Part shown: in pieces, positions 1 through 5,028 of the stretch
Position numbering within the stretch: the first letter of the stretch is position 1
How the letters are laid out: each line of letters opens with the position of its first letter
NCBI GenBank assembly: GCA_025056515.1
Contig: JANWWB010000045.1
Location: forward strand, 1 to 5,028
DNA from: Anaerolineales bacterium
GTDB taxonomy: Bacteria > Chloroflexota > Anaerolineae > Anaerolineales > Villigracilaceae
Reading direction: 5' to 3'
DNA: 5,028 bases
The notes under the pieces: model-generated
What the model saw: the letters and a program-made list of their open reading frames with translations, nothing else
Database searches by the model: none
Told to the model about the DNA's origin: nothing
Program-made: the position numbers and the translations under genes

Positions 1-590
1 CCGTTCTCGCGCAGGGCTTTCCAGTAGTCCAGATAGCCAGGGTCTCCGTATTTCGCGATAGTGGCCAGCAGAAAGGCCAGGCCTGGCGAGGACGTGGCGG
101 GGTTTTCGACCACGAGCAGTTCCTTGTATTCTGGTTTCAGCAGGTCATCAAGCGAAGTCGGCACAGGCAAGCCCTTTTGGGCAAACCAGGCTTTATCGTA
201 GTTGATGCACACATCCCCATAATCTACCGGCAGGGCGCGGTTTTGCGGGTCCAGGCGGAATTCGGCAGGGATTTCGGCCAGGAGTGGGGAGTTATACGGC
301 TCGAAGATGCCGGCCTCCAGCGCGCGGGAGAGGAAGGTGTTATCTACGCCGAAGAAGACATCTGCAATGGGTGCTTCTTTACTCAGAATGGCTTTATTGA
401 GCGCTTCGCCCGTATCGCCGCTGGCGAGGAAGACCACGGTGACATTGTTTTCTCGTTCAAACGCGGCGATGACTTCTTCGCTGACGGCAAAAGAATCGTG
501 CGTCATGACAGTCAATGTCCTGGGCTTTGAAGGGGTGCAAGCGGCAAGGGCTAAAGAGAGCAAGATGAGAAGAAGGAATTTAAGTCTCAT
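1..590 (-). CDS. thiB: Thiamine ABC transporter substrate-binding lipoprotein (3' part outside window)
   Basis: Extracytoplasmic binding protein that captures thiamine (and probably its phosphates) for an ABC importer. The 196 visible residues start with a lipoprotein signal peptide: Arg2/Lys4, a hydrophobic core at 5-16 and the lipobox LAAC ending at Cys18, the expected lipidation site, so the protein is probably membrane-tethered. The body matches the family represented by E. coli ThiB as I remember it: a THDSFA segment at 30-35 (YDSFA in E. coli), [12 protein letters not shown] at 76-87, [13 protein letters not shown] at 121-133, and [13 protein letters not shown] at 163-175 (PRTSTPGLGLLL in E. 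coli). The family is about 330 residues long, so roughly 40% is missing beyond the left edge, including the C-terminal lobe and the hinge return. It lies 81 bases after the thiamine pyrophosphokinase gene on the same strand and so probably belongs to the same TPP-riboswitch-controlled transcript. Permease and ATPase genes are expected further left. The start was chosen because it immediately precedes the signal peptide and follows a strong Shine-Dalgarno. A general iron/spermidine-type binder is less likely given these motifs. Confidence 0.9.
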   Translation of the reverse strand, partial: MRLKFLLLILLSLALAACTPSKPRTLTVMTHDSFAVSEEVIAAFERENNVTVVFLASGDTGEALNKAILSKEAPIADVFFGVDNTFLSRALEAGIFEPYNSPLLAEIPAEFRLDPQNRALPVDYGDVCINYDKAWFAQKGLPVPTSLDDLLKPEYKELLVVENPATSSPGLAFLLATIAKYGDPGYLDYWKALREN

Positions 591-593
591 AGG

Positions 594-600
594 CCTCCTT
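594..600 (-). promoter_or_regulatory. Shine-Dalgarno of thiB
   Basis: Read on the minus strand this is AAGGAGG, a near-perfect anti-16S match preceded by a run of A. Only three bases (CCT) separate it from the ATG at 590, which is shorter than the usual 5-9. No other start codon lies nearby that fits the signal peptide, so it still fixes the start. The rest of the 81-base gap to thiN shows no convincing terminator or promoter, which fits co-transcription of the two genes. Confidence 0.75.
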
Positions 601-671
601 TTTTGAGTGTACAAATGGGATATAAGTGGAGTTGAGCATCCGAAATAAGTTGCAGCGCTTCAAGGTGCTGG

Positions 672-1328
672 TTAGGAACGACGATGGACAACCAACAACA
701 GGCCACTTTGGATTTCGATAACCGCTTTTTCTTCCACAAATTCATTGCTAATGCCGCGCGTACGGTCGGGGTAGAGCGTTTCCCCTTGAAGCGCCCAACG
801 CAAACCCCAAGTGCGAATCCCGGTCACCGGCCGGCCCCAGGGAAGGAGTGAAATCACCTCACCAGGAACACCATCGACCTCGGCACGAGAGCGCACAAAA
901 AAGACTTCTTCTACCCCGTCATCGCAACGCACTTCCCACTCGGCCAGACGTGGCTGACTCAAAAGCGCCAAATTGGCCAGAGTCTGGTCGAGTCTGCCTC
1001 CCAGCGCACCTACAAGGACAATTGCTCGTCCCTGACGCTGCAGAGCATACTTGAGCGCTAGCTCCAAGTCGGTTTCATCTTTGGTGCGAGGAAAAGTCAA
1101 GAAAATCGTGCCTGCAGCTTCCAGTTCCCGACGTAGAGGCTCATCCAGGGAGTCGAGGTCGCCAAGCACCACGCTCGGCCTAAAGCCGAGACGGTAAGCA
1201 TGCAGGGCACCTCCATCTGCAGCAAGAAGAACATCATCCGGCCGTACCACGCGACGTGCGGCCTCTGGGTCAGGAAGAGTACCATTGACAAAAATCAAGA
1301 TGCGCGATGTTTCCATAAGAAAAACCAT
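672..1328 (-). CDS. thiN: Thiamine pyrophosphokinase
   Basis: Cytoplasmic enzyme that transfers pyrophosphate from ATP to thiamine, giving thiamine pyrophosphate (TPP) and AMP. This is the single-step salvage route. At 218 residues it has the usual family length. The characteristic motifs occur in order: AADGGA at 36-41, GDLDS at 56-60, KDETDLELAL at 83-92 (the acidic ATP/Mg site), GALGGRLDQTLANL at 107-120, SLLPWG at 160-165 in the C-terminal beta domain, and GISNEF at 192-197 near the thiamine pocket. No key motif is missing. The start is uncertain. Met1 (1328) and Met5 (1316) are both possible and neither has a clear Shine-Dalgarno; Met5 sits closer to the conserved RILIFVNG strand. An in-frame stop lies a short way upstream, so no long N-terminal extension is possible. 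The gene lies behind a TPP riboswitch and terminator and is followed by thiB, so thiamine uptake and activation are controlled by the end product. Confidence 0.95.
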   Translation of the reverse strand: MVFLMETSRILIFVNGTLPDPEAARRVVRPDDVLLAADGGALHAYRLGFRPSVVLGDLDSLDEPLRRELEAAGTIFLTFPRTKDETDLELALKYALQRQGRAIVLVGALGGRLDQTLANLALLSQPRLAEWEVRCDDGVEEVFFVRSRAEVDGVPGEVISLLPWGRPVTGIRTWGLRWALQGETLYPDRTRGISNEFVEEKAVIEIQSGLLLVVHRRS

Positions 1329-1418
1329 CCAAGCCGATGTTCTACGCTTCTCAAGAACAGCTCTCCCGGTCTAAGACTTGCTGGCGCGACGTTGATAGGC
1401 TATTCCAAGAACTTGTCT

Positions 1419-1453
1419 TATAAAACGAAACCCTCCACCGGCGAGGGGGGAGG
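1419..1453 (-). terminator. Intrinsic terminator of the TPP riboswitch
   Basis: On the minus strand, CCCTC (1447-1443) and GAGGG (1435-1431) form a stem around the loop GCCGGTG (1442-1436). A slipped alternative pairs CCTCC (1453-1449) with GGAGG (1436-1432). A U-rich tail, TTTCGTTTTAT (1430-1420), follows directly. It lies about 10 bases after the aptamer and about 90 bases before thiN, the normal place for an expression-platform terminator. The arm and loop CGCCGG (1443-1438) is complementary to CCGGCG (1482-1477) at the 3' side of the aptamer. Folding of the aptamer and of the antiterminator would therefore exclude each other. The U tract is interrupted by C and G, so termination strength is a guess. 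Confidence 0.7.
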
Positions 1454-1463
1454 ATTCATCAAG

Positions 1464-1554
1464 CAACACATCCCTACGCCGGCATTACCCGGTTCAGGTT
1501 CAGCGGGTCGAGCGCAACACGCTCCTCTCAGCCTGTCCAGCAGGCTCCCCGTTG
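1464..1554 (-). ncRNA. TPP riboswitch (THI element)
   Basis: Cis-acting aptamer that binds thiamine pyrophosphate in the nascent leader RNA. The conserved core is readable on the minus strand: CTGAGA (1531-1526), the pyrimidine-sensing strand; ACCTGA (1499-1494); GGGTAATGCCGGCG (1490-1477); and CGTAGGGA (1478-1471). Helices also fit. The closing helix pairs CAAC (1554-1551) with GTTG (1467-1464). A hairpin of AGCCTG and CAGGCT (1546-1541 with 1535-1530) has a 5-base loop. An optional extra stem pairs GAGCG and CGCTC (1524-1520 with 1514-1510). The helix ACCCG and CGGGT (1508-1504 with 1491-1487) makes the second arm. The element lies upstream of thiN and thiB, exactly the genes this class controls, and a terminator follows it. 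High TPP should favour the folded aptamer and stop transcription. Confidence 0.96.
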
Positions 1555-1568
1555 TTATTTCTTTAGTA

Positions 1569-1577
1569 ATTTTACCA
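1569..1577 (-). promoter_or_regulatory. Candidate extended -10 promoter for the riboswitch/thiN transcript
   Basis: On the minus strand this reads TGGTAAAAT, a TGn extension plus a -10-like TAAAAT. A start about 7 bases downstream (near 1562) would begin the RNA just before the riboswitch closing helix at 1554, which is the geometry expected. No good -35 hexamer lies at 16-18 bases spacing, so the call rests on the extended -10 and its position. It lies in the 99-base gap between the hydrolase stop and the aptamer. Confidence 0.4.
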
Positions 1578-1653
1578 GAAATTCAGAGCCAAAAGGCCAT
1601 TCAGCACCAAGTGCACCGAAGTACAAAGGTCGAGCAAAGCGATTGTATTGACT

Positions 1654-2445
1654 TCAACGCACACGACGTTTCCATTCTTCCTTGAGCTGCAATTCGCGCG
1701 GACTTTCTCCCGAATCGAGAGAGAGGAAGTCAAATAGCAGGCGATTGAATTTGGAACTTTCATCGAGCATGGGAAAATGCCCGGAATGTTCGAGGACGAT
1801 CTGATGAACCGTTTCGGGCATAGCCAGAATGCGTTCATAAGCCGTCATGGCAACTGCTGGGTCCATCTCCCCATGGACAACCAGACAAGGAGTTAGATAG
1901 GTATCCATCATGGGAAGCAGACTCATAGCATCGAGGCCGTTCAAAGAAGTGACAATTGCCTGGACATCAGTCTTAGGAGCATCCTGTCGGACAGGATCAG
2001 CGACCGGCTCGCGCGAAGTTAGCCATTCGGCCAGGTCGCTAGGAGAGACGGGATTGCGCAGGCGGGGAGAGACGGCACGAATTTCGAAAGGAACGCTGAT
2101 AAGCATCAAGCGATCGACCGCATCCGGGAACTGACGAGCAAACAAGCTGGCAACAATCGCTCCTAGCCCGTGTCCGATGAGAGCAATCTTGCCAATACCC
2201 AGGGTTCTCAGAAAAGACTCAACCAAATCGGTTTGCTTTTGCAGAGAGTAGTCTTCCGCTTCTTTGGCCGAATCGCCAAAGCCCCAAAGGTCAATGGCGT
2301 AAGCGCGAAAAGACATGGCCGCAGCTTGCATAGCTGGTACCCAATAGCGCCAGGAACCCACCCAACCATGCAAGAAGAGAATGGGGCGGCCTCGTCCCAG
2401 CACTTCGTAGTGCACAATCTTTTCGTCAATCAGTACGACACTCAT
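1654..2445 (-). CDS. Alpha/beta hydrolase-fold protein lacking the nucleophilic serine
   Basis: A 263-residue protein of the alpha/beta hydrolase superfamily (lipase/esterase/C-C hydrolase type), with no signal peptide and so probably cytoplasmic. Landmarks in order: the oxyanion-loop segment FLHGWVGSWRYW at 24-35; DLWGFGDS at 52-59; the nucleophile-elbow region IGHGLGA at 90-96; a short helical cap at about 120-185; LVVHGEMDPAV at 188-198, supplying Asp195 as likely catalytic acid; and HSGHFPMLDES at 220-230, supplying His223. The usual G-x-S-x-G elbow reads G-H-G-L-G, so Gly93 (codon GGG, 2169-2167) replaces the nucleophile. The protein may be catalytically dead, act as a sensor or scaffold, or use another mechanism. 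A charged tail follows the last helix. The start lies two bases after the response-regulator stop, with no strong Shine-Dalgarno, which suggests translational coupling. Fold is certain; substrate and role are unknown. Confidence 0.88.
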   Translation of the reverse strand: MSVVLIDEKIVHYEVLGRGRPILFLHGWVGSWRYWVPAMQAAAMSFRAYAIDLWGFGDSAKEAEDYSLQKQTDLVESFLRTLGIGKIALIGHGLGAIVASLFARQFPDAVDRLMLISVPFEIRAVSPRLRNPVSPSDLAEWLTSREPVADPVRQDAPKTDVQAIVTSLNGLDAMSLLPMMDTYLTPCLVVHGEMDPAVAMTAYERILAMPETVHQIVLEHSGHFPMLDESSKFNRLLFDFLSLDSGESPRELQLKEEWKRRVR

Positions 2446-2447
2446 GA

Positions 2448-2828
2448 TCAGGAAGCTTTACCGTGTGCTTGTAAGATTTCTCGAATGCGACTGATCAGTT
2501 GATCGGGAGCAAAGGGCTTGAGCAAATAAGCAGTTGCGCCTGCCTGATAACCGGCCTCGATTTCAGAATCTTGTCCTTTTGCGGAGAGAAACACGACCGG
2601 GACATCCTTGAAAGAAGGATCGGCCTTGAGTTCCATACAGGCTTCATAGCCTGTTTTGCGAGGCATGCGAACATCCATCAAAATCAAGTCCGGCTTTTCC
2701 TGACGCGCCAAATGGACCGCCTCTTCGCCATTGCTGGCTGCTGCTACCTGGTAACCAGAAAATTGAAGAGTAAAGACAATCAAGTCTCGAATATCTCGCT
2801 CGTCTTCCGCAATAAGTATCTTAGCCAT
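2448..2828 (-). CDS. Single-domain response regulator (CheY-like receiver)
   Basis: A 126-residue stand-alone receiver domain with no DNA-binding or enzymatic output. All phospho-transfer residues are present: acidic pair Glu8-Asp9 in ILIAEDE, phospho-acceptor Asp52 in DLILMDVRMP, Ser82 in VVFLSAKG, and Lys104 followed by Pro105 in YLLKPF. Aromatic Tyr101 occupies the switch position. Such proteins signal by binding a partner or pass phosphate along a relay (CheY, Spo0F and DivK types). The start codon lies three bases after the stop of the histidine kinase gene, whose last codons form its ribosome site, so the kinase is the obvious phosphate donor. The hydrolase gene begins two bases after its own stop. 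The downstream partner is not visible; the adjacent hydrolase-fold protein is a candidate only by position. Confidence 0.95.
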   Translation of the reverse strand: MAKILIAEDERDIRDLIVFTLQFSGYQVAAASNGEEAVHLARQEKPDLILMDVRMPRKTGYEACMELKADPSFKDVPVVFLSAKGQDSEIEAGYQAGATAYLLKPFAPDQLISRIREILQAHGKAS

Positions 2829-2831
2829 GAA

Positions 2832-5028
2832 TCACTCCTCAGACCGATAAATCGGCAAGGTAAAATAAAACGTCGAACCACGCCCAGGGATGCCTTCACT
2901 CTCGACCCAAATCTCGCCGTTATGCATTTTCACCAACTGTTCGACAATGGATAAACCCAAACCGGTACCAGGGGTAGCCAGGACCATAGCATCTTCACCT
3001 CGATAGAAACGCTCAAAAACGCGGCTGAGATTTTCGGGTGGAATGCCAATGCCGTTGTCTCGAACGGCTACACGGAGCATCTCGTCCACAACTTCAATGG
3101 TTATCTGAATCTCCCCACCGGCTGGGGTGTAATTGTAGGCATTGTCGGTCAGGTTAGAAAAAATTTGGCGGATTCGTTCCAAATCCCCGTAGGCGTAAGG
3201 CAAATCGGGCGAAGCGTCCAGCATGATTGCCATAGGCTTGTTGTCGTCTTGCGACCGATGCAGCAAATCAGCCACCGTTTCCTCTGCTACCTCTCGAATA
3301 TCGACTGGCTGGAACGAGAGCGTCACCCGCCCGGCCTCAATCCGGGAAATATCGAGCAAGTCGTTCACAAGCACGCTCAAGCGGTCTGTGTTCGAACGCA
3401 CCACTTCAAGGAAGTGAATTTGATTGTCATTGAGCGCGCCAGCCGCTCCCATGAGTAAAAGGTCTACATACCCTTTGATTGAGGTCATGGGCGTCCGTAA
3501 TTCATGACTAACAGTGGCTACAAATTCGGACTTGAGCCGGTCCACCTCGACCTCGCGCGTGATATCGCGAAAGATGGACACTGTGCCTAAGAAATCATTC
3601 CGCCAGATGACGGGAGAGAGATGAACGAGAACCACTCGCCCATCTTCAAGCTTAATTTGCTCAGCATAGGTTTCACCAGGCTGATATGTAGTTGGGTCTT
3701 CAGACCATGAGCGAATGGTTGTCATCCAGGCTTGAGCAGCAGAACCGAACAAGCCGACAAACTGTTCCAACGGTTGGCCTAGGATTTTAGCAGCGCGCAG
3801 ACGTAAAATGCGTTCGGCAGAAGGATTGAGGAAGGTGATTCGATTCTCCGCGTCGGTTACCAACACGCCATCGGCCACTGCTTCTAGGATTGCCTGCTGG
3901 CGACTTGCTTCCACTTGTTCCGCTCGAACCATAGCACCCAAGCGTTCGGCCTGGTCGCGTATGAGTTCATAGAGACGTGCGTTATTGATGGCCACAGCAA
4001 CTTGTGCCCCAATTGCCTGCACCAGATTGACATGTTCTTGAGAGAAATACCCCACTTGCCGATGAAAGACCATGATAGCACCAATGACTTCCTCTCCCAC
4101 TAGCAGTGGAGCAGCCACCACGCTACGATGACTTCCTGAACTAAACGAGACGGTCTTCCAACGTGGATCTTTGGTCACATCCGGCAAGCAAACACTCTGG
4201 CGATTTTGAATCACCCATCCTACCAACCCTTCTCCCACTTTGAAGGAAGTCGGGCGACTGCCCTCTGTCATCACAGGGGTCAGGTAACCATAACCAGCGC
4301 GATAATGGATGGTGTTTGTACTCTCATCTACCAGCAAAATGCTCCCTTGCTCTGCTCCAATTGCATCGTTTAGTAAGGCTAAGGTTCGGTTGAGCGCTCG
4401 GTCCAGATCAAGGGTCGAAGAGGCTTCGGTCAAAATACGGAGCAAGGTCTCGGTGTTACGTTGTTCGCGCGCCAGCTCAGCTGTACGTTCAATCACACGT
4501 TGTTCAAGCTCTTCCGCTAGGCGACGCGTCTCGGCAAAGAGACGTCCATTTTGAATCACTACGGCCGCCTGGTTGGCCAGCGTGCTCAAAATTTGCAAGT
4601 CATCTTCATCATAAGCATTCGGCTGATAGCTCTGTGCCGAGAGCATTCCTATTGTCTTACCGGAGATTTTAATGGGCACAGCCAAGATAGAACGGGAATC
4701 ACCTCTGCCGAAAATGCGCCCTTCTGATTTTTGTTTGAGCGTATCGGCAATGAGGAGAGGTTCACCGGATTGAATAACGCGGCCGCTAAGGCCTTCTCCC
4801 AAAGGTATCCTTTGATTTGGAATACGACCATCTGGATCCACCAGGTAGACGCCTTCAATCTCGTTGCGGTCTTCATCCAAAAGTGAAATCACAAAGGACT
4901 CAACCGGCATTAATTCAGAGACAGCTCGATGAATGGAGCGATAGATCTCTTCTGGATCTAGGCTAGCGCTCATTTCATACGAGGCCCGGTTGAGGATGGC
5001 CATTTGCTCGGCACGTGAAACAGTTGCC
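2832..5028 (-). CDS. Multi-sensor histidine kinase, GAF-GAF-PAS-HisKA-HATPase (N-terminus open at window edge)
   Basis: Sensor kinase that autophosphorylates on His and hands the phosphate to a receiver. Residues are numbered from the first visible Met (5003). GAF1 spans about 15-155; a coiled-coil linker with EELEQRVIERTAELAREQ lies at 164-181; GAF2 spans about 195-345. After a second helical linker (345-370) comes a PAS domain at about 370-485 (ILEAVADGVLVTDAENRITFLN). The HisKA helix carries His500 in VSHELRTPMTSIKGY. The ATPase domain, about 600-718, has Asn617 and Asn621 in the N box, the G1 motif DNGIGIP at 649-655, the F box ERFYRG at 664-669, and the G2 motif GTGLGLSIV at 679-687. No membrane segment is visible, so the seen part is cytosolic. 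The frame stays open from 5003 to the edge, with no Shine-Dalgarno before the Met. SRAEQMAILNRASYEMSASLD resembles the linker that precedes internal GAF domains in such kinases, so the protein probably starts further right. The ligands of the GAF and PAS domains cannot be read from sequence. Confidence 0.93.
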   Translation of the reverse strand, partial: ATVSRAEQMAILNRASYEMSASLDPEEIYRSIHRAVSELMPVESFVISLLDEDRNEIEGVYLVDPDGRIPNQRIPLGEGLSGRVIQSGEPLLIADTLKQKSEGRIFGRGDSRSILAVPIKISGKTIGMLSAQSYQPNAYDEDDLQILSTLANQAAVVIQNGRLFAETRRLAEELEQRVIERTAELAREQRNTETLLRILTEASSTLDLDRALNRTLALLNDAIGAEQGSILLVDESTNTIHYRAGYGYLTPVMTEGSRPTSFKVGEGLVGWVIQNRQSVCLPDVTKDPRWKTVSFSSGSHRSVVAAPLLVGEEVIGAIMVFHRQVGYFSQEHVNLVQAIGAQVAVAINNARLYELIRDQAERLGAMVRAEQVEASRQQAILEAVADGVLVTDAENRITFLNPSAERILRLRAAKILGQPLEQFVGLFGSAAQAWMTTIRSWSEDPTTYQPGETYAEQIKLEDGRVVLVHLSPVIWRNDFLGTVSIFRDITREVEVDRLKSEFVATVSHELRTPMTSIKGYVDLLLMGAAGALNDNQIHFLEVVRSNTDRLSVLVNDLLDISRIEAGRVTLSFQPVDIREVAEETVADLLHRSQDDNKPMAIMLDASPDLPYAYGDLERIRQIFSNLTDNAYNYTPAGGEIQITIEVVDEMLRVAVRDNGIGIPPENLSRVFERFYRGEDAMVLATPGTGLGLSIVEQLVKMHNGEIWVESEGIPGRGSTFYFTLPIYRSEE
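2835..2840 (-). promoter_or_regulatory. Shine-Dalgarno of the response regulator, inside the kinase 3' end
   Basis: The last two Glu codons of the kinase read GAGGAG on the minus strand and lie 6 bases before the ATG at 2828, with the kinase stop codon TGA in between. The site confirms the receiver start and implies coupled translation of kinase and regulator. Confidence 0.75.

Noticed and set aside
177..606. Plus-strand open frames across thiB
   Set aside because: They are antisense to a clearly recognised protein with signal peptide and family motifs, and their translations show no recognisable domain.
591..671. Possible separate promoter for thiB in the thiN-thiB gap (TTATAT-like stretch)
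   Set aside because: No matching -35 at proper spacing and no terminator before it; read-through from thiN is the simpler reading.
1600..1620. Imperfect hairpin TTCGGTGC...GTGCTGAA after the hydrolase stop, a possible operon terminator
   Set aside because: The stem is 8 pairs but three are G-U, and no U-run follows on the minus strand. I do not call it a terminator.
1200..1685. A 161-codon plus-strand open frame across the riboswitch and the start of thiN
   Set aside because: It runs antisense through a structured RNA and two real genes, has no recognisable domain and no supporting ribosome site; treated as a shadow.
2499..2954. A 151-codon plus-strand open frame opposite the response regulator and kinase end
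   Set aside because: The minus-strand genes here carry all family motifs; the plus-strand product resembles nothing I recognise.
4460..4545. Repetitive-looking Glu/Arg-rich stretch in the kinase
   Set aside because: This is the normal coiled-coil linker between GAF domains, not a DNA repeat.

Overview
The window looks like ordinary bacterial chromosome. Every gene I can support lies on the minus strand, so it reads from right to left. The multi-GAF sensor kinase with a stand-alone receiver, the lipoprotein-type thiamine binder and the overall protein style suggest a Chloroflexota (Anaerolineae-like) bacterium. That is an inference from style, not from a marker gene.

Right part (about 5028 to 1654): a tightly packed three-gene unit. 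It starts with a large GAF-GAF-PAS-HisKA-HATPase sensor histidine kinase, open at the right edge of the window. Three bases later comes a 126-residue single-domain CheY-like response regulator, and two bases after that an alpha/beta hydrolase-fold protein. The spacing implies one transcript and translational coupling. The kinase would phosphorylate a receiver that has no output domain, so the signal must pass by protein-protein contact or phosphorelay. The hydrolase keeps its Asp and His but has Gly where the nucleophilic Ser is expected.

Middle (about 1653 to 1329): the control region of a second unit. It holds a candidate extended -10 promoter, a clear TPP riboswitch aptamer (THI element) and an intrinsic terminator. 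A stretch at the 3' side of the aptamer can pair with the terminator's ascending arm, as expected for a thiamine-pyrophosphate-controlled transcription-termination switch. A leader of about 90 bases with no recognised feature separates the terminator from the first gene.

Left part (1328 to 1): thiamine pyrophosphokinase (thiN), then, after 81 bases, the thiamine ABC transporter substrate-binding lipoprotein (thiB), cut by the left edge. Together they form a thiamine salvage operon: ThiB captures external thiamine, a transporter presumably encoded further left imports it, ThiN makes TPP from it, and TPP shuts the operon off through the riboswitch.

I see no mobile element, CRISPR array, tRNA or rRNA, and no clear sign of a wholly new system. 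The points most worth a second look are the Ser-to-Gly change in the hydrolase, its linkage to the two-component pair, and the readable termination/antitermination architecture of the riboswitch.
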